64,000 nucleotides of DNA from Aquimarina megaterium XH134 (GCF_000520975.1 NZ_JACB01000054.1:1-64000); one strand, 5' to 3'. Shown: positions 51,123 through 60,755, numbered from the stretch's first letter. Made by a program: numbers and translations. The notes: generated by a model not told the origin, from the sequence alone.

Positions 51123-53216
51123 ATGAGTAAAGCCGTTTATATTGCTACTATAGAACCTAATAGTGGTAAATCTATTGTTGTTTTGGGTATGATGCGTATG
51201 CTTCTGGGTAAAGTAGCCAGAGTAGGGTATTTTAGACCAATTATCGATGATCCTAAAGAAGGAGAAGTTGATAACCATATTAATACTGTAATATCGCATT
51301 TCGAATTAGATATTAACTTCAAAAATGCCTATGCCTATACAAGAAGTGAGGTACTTCAAAAATACAACCAGGGTAAATCAGGAGAAATTATAGATGAGAT
51401 CATCAGGAAATACAAAAACCTTGAAGAAAGATTTGATTTTATATTAGTAGAAGGTACTGATTTTTCTGATGAAGGTAATATCATTGAATTTGATATTAAT
51501 GTTATTATTGCCAAAAATTTGGGTATCCCGGCAGTTATAGTAGCAAGTGGAATTGATAAGCAAAATGATGAAATTGTTAGTAATCTAAAACTAGCATACG
51601 ATACTTTTAATAGTAAAGATGTTGAAGTTTTGGCTACGGTAGCCAATAAAGTTACTCAAGGTTGCGAAAAACAATTAGAAAGTAATTTTGAAAAAGATTT
51701 TGGTAATAATGTCGATCGTATTATTATCCCAAAGATCAATTCTTTGATTAATCCTACTATTAAAGAGATTGTAAACGAATTAGAGGGTAATGTGTTGTTT
51801 GGTAAAGAATACCTTAATAATCAAGCAGGTAGTTTTGGAGTAGGAGCAATGCAATTACGTAACTACCTTACACATCTTAAGGATAACAGTCTTGTCATTA
51901 CTCCTGGAGATCGTGCAGATATCATTTTGGGGGTATTACAGGCAAATATTTCTGATAATTATCCTAAGATTTCGGGGATTATACTTACCGGAGGAATTAT
52001 TCCTGAACCACCAATACTTAAATTAATAGAAGGAGTTTCTTTATCTTTCCCTATTATATCGGTACCTAGCGGTACATTTTCTATTACTAATAAAATAGGA
52101 GCAATTAAATCTAAAATCTATCTAGATAATCTGCAAAAGATAAATACATCTATTAGCATATTCGAAAAATATGTTAATGAAGATCAATTAGCCGATAAAC
52201 TAATTACATTTAAATCAGAAGGGTTAACCCCTCGAATGTTTCAATATAATTTATTAAGACGCGCTCTAAAACATAAAAAACATATTGTTCTTCCAGAAGG
52301 ATCTGATGAAAGAATTTTAAGAGCTACTTCTAGATTATTGGCATCTGGAGTTGTGGATATTACCTTAATCGGAAATGAAAAGAAAATAAAGAGCAAGGCT
52401 ACAAAACTGGATATTCCGATAGATTTTGATAAAATACAGATTGTCTTCCCTACAGAATCTCCTTATTATGATGAGTATGTACAAACATTTTATGAGCTAA
52501 GAAAGCACAAAAATGTAAATCTGGATATGGCCAAAGATATGATGGCAGATGTATCCTATTTTGGTACGATGATGATATACAAAGGTCATGCAGACGGAAT
52601 GGTGTCGGGAGCAGTGCACACAACACAACATACGATTAGGCCAGCGTTACAATTTATAAAGACCAAACCAGGAGTAAAAGTTGTTTCTTCTGTATTCTTT
52701 ATGTGCTTAGCAGATCGGGTATCAGTCTTTGGTGATTGTGCAATTAACCCTAATCCTAATGCAGAACAATTGGCAGAAATAGCAATTTCTTCTTCAGAAT
52801 CGGCAGCAGCTTTTGGGATCGAACCCAAAGTAGCTATGTTATCATATTCTTCGGGAACCTCTGGTAAAGGAGAAGATGTAGAAATAGTTAGAGAAGCAAC
52901 TGCCATTGTAAAAGAAAAACACCCTGATCTAAAAATAGAAGGACCTATACAATATGATGCAGCAGTAGATTTGGAAGTGGGACAAAGTAAGTTACCAAAT
53001 TCTGAAGTAGCTGGCCAGGCCAGTGTTTTGATATTTCCAGATTTAAATACAGGAAATAACACTTACAAAGCTATTCAACGAGAAACAGGAGCATTAGCCA
53101 TTGGTCCTATGTTACAAGGATTGAATAAACCCGTTAATGATCTAAGCAGGGGGTGTACTGTTGATGATGTGTATAATACAGTAATTATAACAGCAATTCA
53201 GGCTCAGGGATTATAA
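51123..53216 (+). CDS. pta: Phosphate acetyltransferase
   Basis: The 697-residue long form of Pta, which interconverts acetyl-CoA and acetyl phosphate. Order: N-terminal BioD-like P-loop domain (about 1-215, with IEPNSGKSIVVLGM), a DRTGG domain (about 220-330, containing GDRADII), and the catalytic PTA_PTB domain (about 365-697; KHIVLPEGSDERILRA, GMVSGAVHTT, SYSSGTSGKG). The three-domain form is usually regulated by metabolites. Followed 49 bp later by ackA. Confidence 0.95.
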   Translation: MSKAVYIATIEPNSGKSIVVLGMMRMLLGKVARVGYFRPIIDDPKEGEVDNHINTVISHFELDINFKNAYAYTRSEVLQKYNQGKSGEIIDEIIRKYKNLEERFDFILVEGTDFSDEGNIIEFDINVIIAKNLGIPAVIVASGIDKQNDEIVSNLKLAYDTFNSKDVEVLATVANKVTQGCEKQLESNFEKDFGNNVDRIIIPKINSLINPTIKEIVNELEGNVLFGKEYLNNQAGSFGVGAMQLRNYLTHLKDNSLVITPGDRADIILGVLQANISDNYPKISGIILTGGIIPEPPILKLIEGVSLSFPIISVPSGTFSITNKIGAIKSKIYLDNLQKINTSISIFEKYVNEDQLADKLITFKSEGLTPRMFQYNLLRRALKHKKHIVLPEGSDERILRATSRLLASGVVDITLIGNEKKIKSKATKLDIPIDFDKIQIVFPTESPYYDEYVQTFYELRKHKNVNLDMAKDMMADVSYFGTMMIYKGHADGMVSGAVHTTQHTIRPALQFIKTKPGVKVVSSVFFMCLADRVSVFGDCAINPNPNAEQLAEIAISSSESAAAFGIEPKVAMLSYSSGTSGKGEDVEIVREATAIVKEKHPDLKIEGPIQYDAAVDLEVGQSKLPNSEVAGQASVLIFPDLNTGNNTYKAIQRETGALAIGPMLQGLNKPVNDLSRGCTVDDVYNTVIITAIQAQGL

Positions 53217-53265
53217 ACAGAGTAAAGAAATATCTGATTTTTAATACTCTTAATTATTAAAAAAT

Positions 53266-54450
53266 ATGCAAGTACTTGTACTAAATTCTGGAAGTTCGTC
53301 TATAAAATTTCAACTATTTACTATGCCCGATGCAAAAGTAGTTTGTTCTGGGCTAGTAGAGCGTATTGGTATAGAAAATGCTAAAATTTCTTATACATCC
53401 GAGATACATAACATTGAAAAAACTGTGACTGTTAATACTCACAAAGATGGACTACAATTAATAGCCAGCTATTTGATGGATGATAAAGTAGGAGTGATCC
53501 GATCTGCAACAGAAATTCATACTGTTGGTCATAGAGTAGTTCATGGGGGAAGCACTTTTGCCGAAACAGTTGAAATAACCGAAGAAGTAAAACAAAAAAT
53601 CAAGAAACTTTCTGCATTGGCACCATTACATAACCCTGCAAACCTGGAAGGAATTTTGGTTGCCGAAGAGATTTTTTCTAACGCACAACAAGTAGCCGTG
53701 TTTGATACAGCTTTTCATCAAACTATTCCTGTAGAAGCTTATAAATATGCTATTCCGAATAAATTTTTAGATGAGCATAATATTAGAGTATATGGTTTTC
53801 ATGGTACCAGTCATAAATATGTTTCAGAAAAAGCGATAGAACTTTTAGGGAAAGAGAAATCTAAAATTGTTACAATTCATTTAGGAAATGGATGTAGCAT
53901 GACTGCTGTTAAGGATGGTAAAAGTATAGATCATACTTTGGGATTTGCTCCGATGAATGGATTGATCATGGGAACCCGATCTGGAGATATTGATCCTGCA
54001 GTCATCTTTTATATGGTTAATTCTCTGGGATATTCATTAAAAGAAGTAAATGATCTTTTACAAAAAGAAAGTGGAATGTTGGGGTTAACAGGATATAGCG
54101 ATTTGCGGGATATTGAATCTGAAGCAGAAAACGGCAATAAAGATTGCCAGTTAGCGCTGCAAATGAATACATATCGTATCAAAAAATTTATAGGAGCATA
54201 TGCTTCGGTTATGAACGGCTTGGATGCTATTGTATTTACTGCCGGAATAGGAGAGAATTCTACTTTGATTAGAAATTTGGTGTGTAAAGATCAAGAGTTT
54301 TTTGGCATTCGATTAGATGAAGAAAAAAACAATATTCGATCTAAAGAAATAAGGGATATAAGTTTACCCTCTTCAGAGGTAAAAATATTAGTTATTCCTA
54401 CTAATGAAGAATTAGAGATTGCCAAACAATCTTTCGAATTATTAGCATAA
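53266..54450 (+). CDS. ackA: Acetate kinase
   Basis: A 394-residue kinase that makes ATP and acetate from acetyl phosphate. Seen: VLNSGSSSIKFQL at the start, HRVVHGG, the signature FDTAFHQTIP, GFHGTSHKYV, HLGNGCSMTAVKDGKS, and GIGENS. It pairs with pta for overflow metabolism or acetate uptake; both are on the plus strand as one unit. All catalytic motifs are intact. Confidence 0.96.
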   Translation: MQVLVLNSGSSSIKFQLFTMPDAKVVCSGLVERIGIENAKISYTSEIHNIEKTVTVNTHKDGLQLIASYLMDDKVGVIRSATEIHTVGHRVVHGGSTFAETVEITEEVKQKIKKLSALAPLHNPANLEGILVAEEIFSNAQQVAVFDTAFHQTIPVEAYKYAIPNKFLDEHNIRVYGFHGTSHKYVSEKAIELLGKEKSKIVTIHLGNGCSMTAVKDGKSIDHTLGFAPMNGLIMGTRSGDIDPAVIFYMVNSLGYSLKEVNDLLQKESGMLGLTGYSDLRDIESEAENGNKDCQLALQMNTYRIKKFIGAYASVMNGLDAIVFTAGIGENSTLIRNLVCKDQEFFGIRLDEEKNNIRSKEIRDISLPSSEVKILVIPTNEELEIAKQSFELLA

Positions 54451-54479
54451 GAGCAATATAAAAAAGAAAAGTACAGTGA

Positions 54480-54920
54480 TTATTGTCGTTCGGCAAACTC
54501 TTTAAATTGTCTAAGCCATTTTTCTGCGGGTTTTCGATACATACTAGGAAATAAAATAGCCATCAATTTTGGCATAACCCAGTTTATACGAGTGTATTCA
54601 TATTCGAATTCATATTTTGTTTTTTTATCGCCTAAGGCAATAAAATTACATTTCATGGTATTGTCCATATGTTTATGATGATAACTGGCTTCAAATGAAT
54701 GCGGAAGTTCATTTTTGGTTATTGTTTCAGTCAATTCCATATCATGTTTTCCGTGTTTGTAATACATTTTAGAAACAGCACCAACTTTTCCTTTTTCTCC
54801 ACTGATCAATTCTTTTTTAATAAATCCATCCTGATATTCTTTAAGATTATCTGGATTTGCAAAAAGCTCAGCCACTTTATGTAAAGATTGATCAATCTCA
54901 ATATAACCTTTATGTTTCAT
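54480..54920 (-). CDS. SRPBCC family protein
   Basis: A 146-residue START/polyketide-cyclase-like protein. It has an N-terminal strand MKHKGYIEIDQSLHKVAELFANPDNLKEYQDG typical of polyketide cyclase/dehydrase-type SRPBCC folds, and a C-terminal long helix PAEKWLRQFKEFAE. The fold has a deep ligand cavity; the ligand is unknown. Converges with ackA. Confidence 0.8.
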   Translation of the reverse strand: MKHKGYIEIDQSLHKVAELFANPDNLKEYQDGFIKKELISGEKGKVGAVSKMYYKHGKHDMELTETITKNELPHSFEASYHHKHMDNTMKCNFIALGDKKTKYEFEYEYTRINWVMPKLMAILFPSMYRKPAEKWLRQFKEFAERQ

Positions 54921-55067
54921 CTGTTCTTTTTTATTGTCTTTTAAATGTCAGATAGAATTACACCATTGAACATCTAGATTGGTATCTACTCAATTGTTAT
55001 GGCTCATTTCATATCAATTTAGTTTTAAATTGTAACAAGATAATTAATATTACTCTTTATTCGTGAC

Positions 55068-55616
55068 TTAAGAGTTAATTTCAAGCTTCTTTTCTATTCG
55101 TTTGATGGTATTCCAGTTACGAGTTGTGATTTGCTTACCAAAATATCGTTCCAGAGCTTCCATTCCTTTTGGTGTCTTGGTTATCGAAAGATCTAAGACA
55201 CTTATTATAGTTTTGTCGATTTTACCGATAATTTTGAAAGCATTATTATCATTTACCCATGGTAACTGTAAATCGGTTTTAACATCTTCCTGCAGAAATG
55301 AAACATACAATCGAATGTCTTTTGTTAGTAGTATGTCCTTAAATGGATCTTTATCTAATAAATGATAGATCGTTTCAGATTTTCTTATGATCGTTGGGAT
55401 AGGAAAACCAAAGGTTTTTTCAAAATGATCAGATACTATTTTTTCAAGACTCTTCACATCATCTCTTGCTGAGTCAAATATTATATTTCCCGAGTTAAGA
55501 ATTGTAATCACTTTTTCGAAATTCAGTTTTTCCATTTCTTTACGAAGGTCGGCCATAGGAACTTTGTGATGACCACTTACATTAATTCCTCGTAGAAAAG
55601 CAACATATCTATTCAT
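55068..55616 (-). CDS. DUF1697 domain-containing protein
   Basis: A 182-residue soluble protein of the DUF1697 family: the start YVAFLRGINVSGHHKVPMADLRKEM is diagnostic, followed by LNSGNIIFDS. Function unknown. Likely transcribed after the small exported protein upstream (16-bp gap). Confidence 0.9.
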   Translation of the reverse strand: MNRYVAFLRGINVSGHHKVPMADLRKEMEKLNFEKVITILNSGNIIFDSARDDVKSLEKIVSDHFEKTFGFPIPTIIRKSETIYHLLDKDPFKDILLTKDIRLYVSFLQEDVKTDLQLPWVNDNNAFKIIGKIDKTIISVLDLSITKTPKGMEALERYFGKQITTRNWNTIKRIEKKLEINS

Positions 55617-55632
55617 TTATTCGAATTTTATG

Positions 55633-56160
55633 TTAGTGTTTTTGCTCTTTTTTTAATTCGTGTTTTAATTTTTTTGTGTAATCAATAAACTTTTTTCCAA
55701 TCATCTTATTTGCTTGTAAAGTCAAATCGACTTTATTTTTATCAGTATCTAACCAAAGAAATAGCTTCTCTTTGTGAAAATAATATCGATCTTCAATTAT
55801 AGTAGTTTTGTTTGCATCAAATTCTTCATTGTAAATAGGTGTATTGTAGCGATATTGCTGGTCAAATGCAAAAAATAACTTTCTGTTTTTAAAATAATAT
55901 TGAGTTATGTTTTTTCCTGTTTCTCCAAATTCAATGATTTCGATTAACCTTAAATCTTTGTTATCTAAATATGCAGTTACAAGCCCTCCTTCTGTTGTAT
56001 TTAATTCAATTTCTGGGGATTTTTTTACATAAGAAGTTATATTGTTTCTTATCGTCTTATACTCGGATCTTATATCCTCTAAGACCGTTTCTTTGGACTG
56101 TGCTGAAATCAGTTCTAACCCAAAAAACAAAAGAGTCGATATAATTATTGCTTTTTTCAT
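55633..56160 (-). CDS. Hypothetical exported protein
   Basis: A 175-residue protein with signal peptide ending ELISAQ. The mature part mixes strands and helices and ends in a Lys-rich helix (KKLKHELKKEQKH). I do not recognise the family. ATG 56160 is preferred to 56169 because it opens the signal peptide. It lies 16 bp before the DUF1697 gene. Confidence 0.6.
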   Translation of the reverse strand: MKKAIIISTLLFFGLELISAQSKETVLEDIRSEYKTIRNNITSYVKKSPEIELNTTEGGLVTAYLDNKDLRLIEIIEFGETGKNITQYYFKNRKLFFAFDQQYRYNTPIYNEEFDANKTTIIEDRYYFHKEKLFLWLDTDKNKVDLTLQANKMIGKKFIDYTKKLKHELKKEQKH

Positions 56161-56225
56161 AATTGTCAACGGTGTTATATATACAGTAACATCTTGATAA
56201 TTGAAGTCTTTTACTATAAATGTAT

Positions 56226-56256
56226 TAAAAAAGCGTAAGCTTTGGAGGCTTACGCT
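56226..56256 (-). terminator. Terminator (minus strand)
   Basis: AGCGTAAGC (56232-56240) pairs with GCTTACGCT (56248-56256); on the minus strand it runs into TTTTTTAAT. It ends the metallo-hydrolase/membrane-protein unit. Confidence 0.7.
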
Positions 56257-56380
56257 AAATTAGTTGTTTTTAGCATTTCATTTCTTGTTAACCATATAAA
56301 ATTTTATACGTTTTCAAATTGGAAAATACTTTTTAAGATCTGAAATAAATTTTATGTTTTCTATGAGAATTCAGAGAGGT

Positions 56381-56803
56381 TTAGATGTTATTTTCTGATA
56401 TCTTCATAGCTATTTTTCCACCGATCCATGCCATAGGAATATAAGCGATAGCTATATCTGCAACAGCAAACCAGGTAGGGCCGGGTAGCATATAGTTAAC
56501 CATGATTCCGCCTAATAAGAACAATCCACCAATACCTAATGAGAATTTCATTTTGTGACTTGCGGCTATTAAACCAGCAATCGTTGCGCCAGCCAGAGTA
56601 CCCAGAGCATGAGCCAAAAAAGGAAAAATAAAATACTCGAATCCTAAAGACGGCATAACGGCTGCGAGAGCATCCATATCATTGGGATCAATCCCTTTTA
56701 TAGGAATTAATTTATGACCAATTTTGATGAGGGCTATATTGATGATACTACCTCCTAACCATCCAGCAATAACAGCTAGAATATTTTTAAGTATTGGATT
56801 CAT
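56381..56803 (-). CDS. Hypothetical four-helix membrane protein
   Basis: A 140-residue inner-membrane protein with four hydrophobic segments and Gly-rich helix faces (GWLGGSIINIALI, ALGTLAGATIAGLIAA, GIGGLFLLGGIMVNYM). A short loop ending DPNDMDALAAVMPSL is conserved-looking. No known function. It follows the metallo-hydrolase gene by 21 bp. Confidence 0.6.
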   Translation of the reverse strand: MNPILKNILAVIAGWLGGSIINIALIKIGHKLIPIKGIDPNDMDALAAVMPSLGFEYFIFPFLAHALGTLAGATIAGLIAASHKMKFSLGIGGLFLLGGIMVNYMLPGPTWFAVADIAIAYIPMAWIGGKIAMKISENNI

Positions 56804-56824
56804 AGTTGCTCTTTATGGTGTTTA

Positions 56825-57622
56825 TTAATAATAGACGTCGTTATCTGCTAAGTTTTCCTTAGTTTCCTGAAATTCTGTAGGGTCATGATAGCCAAAATAT
56901 TCAATTTCATTTCCGTGCTTTTTCACTATTTCCCTTATTTTTTCAAGACTTTCTTTTCTCATTTCATCATCGACTGCTCTTATCCTTGCTAATTCATCTA
57001 CGGGATGATTCAAATCAGATATTTCATCTCTTAGGTAATACGCATCTCCCACATAAAAAATCCATTTTTCATTTTTCTTAAATGTTACTCCACAATGTCC
57101 AAGTGTATGGCCGAACAATGGAATTAAGTAAATTTCAGTTTCAAAATCTAAATCAACTTTTCGAGCAGGAAGTCCAAACCATTTGCTATTACTTTTTTCG
57201 TACAATTTTATTTCTGGATTATGCGCTAATTGTTGGGGAAGATACCTTTCGTTTCCACTTTTAAAACTTTCGTACTCTTCTTTAGCAATATGAATTTTCA
57301 TATCAGGAAAATCGGCAAGCCCCCCAATGTGATCGGGATCAAGATGAGAAATGATGCAATCTTTAACTTTTTCGGGACGAAATCCTAACTTTTGTATTTG
57401 TGTTATGGCAGTACGTTTTTCGTCAAATTTAAACCCCGTGATCTCTATCAATTCCTTTCCAAGTTTTTTTTCAGGGTCTTTGGTTTCTGATAATCCGATC
57501 CCAGAATCAATTAACACCAATCTGTTTATTCCTTCAAGGAGTAAACAATGTCCGATTGCAGGCCCCATTGGCGATTCTATTTGAACACAGTTTAAATGAT
57601 GAATTTTAATCATAGGCTTCAT
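56825..57622 (-). CDS. Metallo-beta-lactamase-fold hydrolase
   Basis: About 265 residues. Metal motif SHLDPDHIGGL, with Asp in the third motif position where the canonical lactonase motif has His, then FGHTLGHCGV and a YVGDAYY motif with the bridging Asp, and a C-terminal GYHDPTEF His. The pattern is close to AHL-lactonase-like metallo-hydrolases that act on lactones or esters. ATG 57622 (MKPMIKIHH) or 57613 start; the 57676 reading extends into an unlikely N-terminus. Forms a unit with the downstream membrane protein. Confidence 0.82.
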   Translation of the reverse strand: MKPMIKIHHLNCVQIESPMGPAIGHCLLLEGINRLVLIDSGIGLSETKDPEKKLGKELIEITGFKFDEKRTAITQIQKLGFRPEKVKDCIISHLDPDHIGGLADFPDMKIHIAKEEYESFKSGNERYLPQQLAHNPEIKLYEKSNSKWFGLPARKVDLDFETEIYLIPLFGHTLGHCGVTFKKNEKWIFYVGDAYYLRDEISDLNHPVDELARIRAVDDEMRKESLEKIREIVKKHGNEIEYFGYHDPTEFQETKENLADNDVYY

Positions 57623-57821
57623 TTTTTCGACTTGTGTAGTAACATACTTGTAATAATTAATTGCATGGTTAAACACCTAATTTAGTAATTAATTTTTATA
57701 AGATGTTGATAATAAGCTTTCTTTTGTCGATCAAATCAATGTATGAGAATAGTATTCAGAATTAAACTTAACCAAGTTACAATAGGATATGGGTATAACG
57801 AAGTATCCTATAGATATGTTT

Positions 57822-58463
57822 TTATTTCGTTTTGTTAAGTGTTTTCCAGGCTTGCATTGCGACTATTGCTCCTAATGTTGGGGCAGTAATATAAATCCAA
57901 AGTGTTGTGAAATTGCCTGATACAATTGCTGGAGCAAAACTTCTGGCTGGATTAAATGAACCACCAGAAACTGGTCCTGCAAATAGAATAATTCCAGTAA
58001 CGAATAACCCAATTATAAGCCCTGCTATATTAGAAAGCTCTTTTTTAGATGTTACTGCCAAAATTGTAAGCATTAAAAAGAAAGTCAATACAGATTCTAA
58101 AAAGAAAGATTGTGATAATTCTCCAGAAGGAATTGTAGTTCCTAATGTTAAGTTTTCTGGAAACATAAATTTGAGTAATCCACTGGCTGAGACTGCTCCA
58201 AGAATTTGAGCAGAAATATAAAGTGAAGCTTCTTTTTTTGTAGTTAGCTTTCCTATTGTTAATGCTATAGTAACAGATGGATTTATATGTGCACCAGAAA
58301 TATTTCCGAAAATATAAATCATAGCGCTAATTACTATTCCGAAAGCTAAAGCAATTCCTATTAAACCTAAATTTCCACTGCTTTGTTGGTTCACAATTAT
58401 TGCTCCCGTACCGCAAAAGACTAAAGCAAATGTGCCAATAAATTCGGCAATATATTGTTTCAT
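57822..58463 (-). CDS. MIP/aquaporin family channel
   Basis: A 213-residue six-helix channel for water or small solutes. The two NPA-type loops read GAHINPSVTIAL (Ser replaces Ala in the first) and GGSFNPARSFAP (standard, with the selectivity-filter Arg). FIGTFALVFCGTGAI opens helix 1. The short length suits water channels better than glycerol facilitators, but substrate is not decidable. A perfect hairpin ends 18 bp before its ATG, separating it from the upstream GlcG-like gene. Confidence 0.9.
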   Translation of the reverse strand: MKQYIAEFIGTFALVFCGTGAIIVNQQSSGNLGLIGIALAFGIVISAMIYIFGNISGAHINPSVTIALTIGKLTTKKEASLYISAQILGAVSASGLLKFMFPENLTLGTTIPSGELSQSFFLESVLTFFLMLTILAVTSKKELSNIAGLIIGLFVTGIILFAGPVSGGSFNPARSFAPAIVSGNFTTLWIYITAPTLGAIVAMQAWKTLNKTK

Positions 58464-58481
58464 ATTATTTTAAAAAAGAAG

Positions 58482-58511
58482 AGAGGAGAATTAGCATGCT
58501 AATTCTCCTCT
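58482..58511 (-). terminator. 30-bp perfect palindrome before the aquaporin gene
   Basis: Centre 58496/58497, arms AGGAGAATTAGCA-type, perfect over 15 pairs, followed on the minus strand by TTCTTTTTTAAA. It terminates the GlcG-like gene and ends 18 bases before the aquaporin ATG. Confidence 0.8.
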
Positions 58512-58533
58512 TTTTAGTATACTACTTTAAATT

Positions 58534-58932
58534 TTAGATTGCTGATGCTCCAGCTTCTGCAACTGCATGGTCATTCTCAACAGAACTACCACTTACTCCA
58601 ATAGCACCAATAATTTCACCTGCTGCATTTTTAATTGGTACACCTCCAGGAAAAGTAATTAGACCATTATTAGAATGTTCGATGTTGTACAAAGCACCTC
58701 CGGGTTGAGATAACTCTCCAATGATTCCCGTATTCATGTCAAAATAACGAGCTGTTTTCGCTTTTTTAATTGATATATCTAAAGAACCTAACCAAGCTCC
58801 ATCCATACGCCCAAATGCTACTAAGTTTGCTCCTGCATCTACAATTGCAATATTCATTTTTGTATCTATTGCTATAGATTTTTCTTTTGCTACTGAAATA
58901 ATTTTTTCAGCTTGTGCTAATGTAATATTCAT
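58534..58932 (-). CDS. GlcG/HbpS family heme-binding-like protein
   Basis: A 132-residue cytosolic protein of the GlcG/HbpS/PduO-C fold: NITLAQAEKIISVAKEKSIA at the start, MNIAIVDAGANLVAFGRMDGA in the middle and GVSGSSVENDHAVAEAGA at the end. Related proteins bind heme or corrinoids or are linked to glycolate and diol use; binding here is unproved. It sits between an AraC regulator gene and the aquaporin gene, all on the minus strand. Confidence 0.88.
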   Translation of the reverse strand: MNITLAQAEKIISVAKEKSIAIDTKMNIAIVDAGANLVAFGRMDGAWLGSLDISIKKAKTARYFDMNTGIIGELSQPGGALYNIEHSNNGLITFPGGVPIKNAAGEIIGAIGVSGSSVENDHAVAEAGASAI

Positions 58933-59065
58933 TATTTTATGTTTTAATTTTTGTTATAATCTGAGTACAAATGTACAGTGCAGATAGTCTTACTCAATTA
59001 CTAAAACAGTTCAATAACTTATGAAAAAAGGTCAAGTATAAAAATGAAACCAAAAAGACAAAATA

Positions 59066-59926
59066 TCATTTAGAAATCTCTTTGGGGCTAACTCCAAATT
59101 TATTTTTGAAAGCTATGCTGAAGTTTGAAAGATTATTATATCCAAAATCCAGGTATATGTCTGATGGTGTTAGTTTACCTTGTTCTAATGTTTCTTTTGC
59201 TTTTTGAAGCCGCTTGTCTTGTAACCATTTTCCGGGGGACACTTTATATTCATTAATAAAATGACGTTTGAAAGTAGATAAACTCATATTACATAAAAAT
59301 GCAATTTCCTCTAGTTTTAAATTAGAATGTATTTTACTTTCTACAATTTTTTTAAAGGGAGAGGTTTCCTTAACTATTAATGATTTTAAATATAACTCAA
59401 ACTTTTTTCCGTATTTATGAATAAGATACAGCATAATTTCTTCGAACTTTACAGAAAGTAGGTTTTCTATAAAAACTGTTGGTGCATCACTAATTGTTGA
59501 TAATGAGTTTAAATATGAAGTTATATATGCATCATTCCTAATTGCGAAATATGGCACTTCTTCCTTTATTATTTGTTGGTGTTGAATGTGTTTTTCTAAA
59601 AAATCCTCGAGGATTTTTTCGGAAAAAAATAAAAGTTTACAGTAATAAATAGCATCTGTGTCTAATAATTCTGTCCAAATCCAATTCCCTTTTTTAAGAA
59701 GTAACGATTGATCTTTATTTACAGTAACTGATGTTCCTGCAAAGTGTACTTGCTTCTTTCCAACTTGTAAAAAGCTAAACATGTGCATATTCAAATTAAC
59801 CTTAGTTTTAATTGTATCTTCGGTCATTTTAAAATCATAAACAAAAAGATCTGGTTTAAGCTTAGGGTTATTAATATATAATTCTGGTATGTTGTCTATT
59901 GGCATATGATGGTATTTCAAAGTCAA
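59066..59926 (-). CDS. AraC family transcriptional regulator
   Basis: A 286-residue regulator with an N-terminal cupin-like sensing domain (about 1-180) and a C-terminal AraC helix-turn-helix (about 190-286; LEEIAFLCNMSLSTFKRHF and NNLSNFSIAFKNKFGVSPKE). It may control the GlcG-like/aquaporin genes that follow. A second start at 59905 is possible. Confidence 0.88.
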   Translation of the reverse strand: MTLKYHHMPIDNIPELYINNPKLKPDLFVYDFKMTEDTIKTKVNLNMHMFSFLQVGKKQVHFAGTSVTVNKDQSLLLKKGNWIWTELLDTDAIYYCKLLFFSEKILEDFLEKHIQHQQIIKEEVPYFAIRNDAYITSYLNSLSTISDAPTVFIENLLSVKFEEIMLYLIHKYGKKFELYLKSLIVKETSPFKKIVESKIHSNLKLEEIAFLCNMSLSTFKRHFINEYKVSPGKWLQDKRLQKAKETLEQGKLTPSDIYLDFGYNNLSNFSIAFKNKFGVSPKEISK

Positions 59927-60058
59927 TGTATAATTCAGCTTCTTTCGGGTTACAAGATTTTTACGATTCTAGGATCTCGTAATGCTATTTTTAATAGATA
60001 TTTTCGTTTTTTATGTTTTGCTTTTCCACATTATAGAAAGGTGTTGTTACGGTCTTTA

Positions 60059-60550
60059 TTAAATATACTTTTCTTTAATAATGTTTATATGATGTTTTTC
60101 ATGACCAATGATAGATTTTAAGAAGTCTTCAAGAGTAATTTCATATTGTCGAGCCATCCCTTTTATTAGTAACTGATTTTCAGACAAAGTCTCAATAAAA
60201 CTAGCAGATGCCTCTCGTACATTAACAAAGTCGGTTATTAATTGTTTTAGGGTTAATTCTTCAAAACGACTATTGTTTACTAACAAATTTTGATCATAGC
60301 CCCATAGTTCTACTAATTCATTCCTGCTCATTAAAAATGCTCGAAATATTTTTATTCTTTCATGATCAGTTATATGTCCAATAATTTGTTTAATACTCCA
60401 TTTAGTAGGAGCATAGCGATAAATAGCCTTTTCTTCACTGATAGAATTTAGGAATGTAATTGTTGATGACGAAGCAAAGAGGGATTGATAATTCATATTC
60501 TTTACAAGGTCATAATAATATGGGAATCCGGCTTCGGGAGTATATTTCAT
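60059..60550 (-). CDS. DinB family protein
   Basis: A 163-residue four-helix bundle of the DinB/YfiT group, often metal-binding thiol-dependent transferases. Metal-ligand histidines are visible in KQIIGHITDHERI and in SIIGHEKHHINII near the C-terminus. The reaction is unknown. Lies upstream of the AraC gene, same strand, with a 132-bp gap. Confidence 0.85.
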   Translation of the reverse strand: MKYTPEAGFPYYYDLVKNMNYQSLFASSSTITFLNSISEEKAIYRYAPTKWSIKQIIGHITDHERIKIFRAFLMSRNELVELWGYDQNLLVNNSRFEELTLKQLITDFVNVREASASFIETLSENQLLIKGMARQYEITLEDFLKSIIGHEKHHINIIKEKYI

Positions 60551-60683
60551 ATCTTACTTTGATGATTTCGATTCAATTAGTGATGCAACAGTTAGCTCTT
60601 TTAATCTTTAAAATCTTTTCTCTATAACAAACATACTATAAACTTGTGTTATTGCATAGTTTGGAGAGGCAACAAATCCATTC

Positions 60684-60755
60684 ATGAAAGTTATGTTTCC
60701 AAAAGGATTATTGAAATATTTCGTGATACAACCGAAATTAAAATTGATGTTATGA
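60684..60755 (+). pseudogene. Possible transposase N-terminal remnant (ISAon1-like)
   Basis: A short open frame beginning with MKVMFPKGLLKYFVIQPK resembles the start of ISAon1-type transposases, which open with F.PEG.L.YF-like text. It stops after 23 residues; no inverted repeats or remainder of the element are seen. Very weak evidence. Confidence 0.25.

Noticed and set aside
52586..53062. A 158-codon minus-strand frame inside pta
   Set aside because: Shadow of the conserved catalytic domain of pta.
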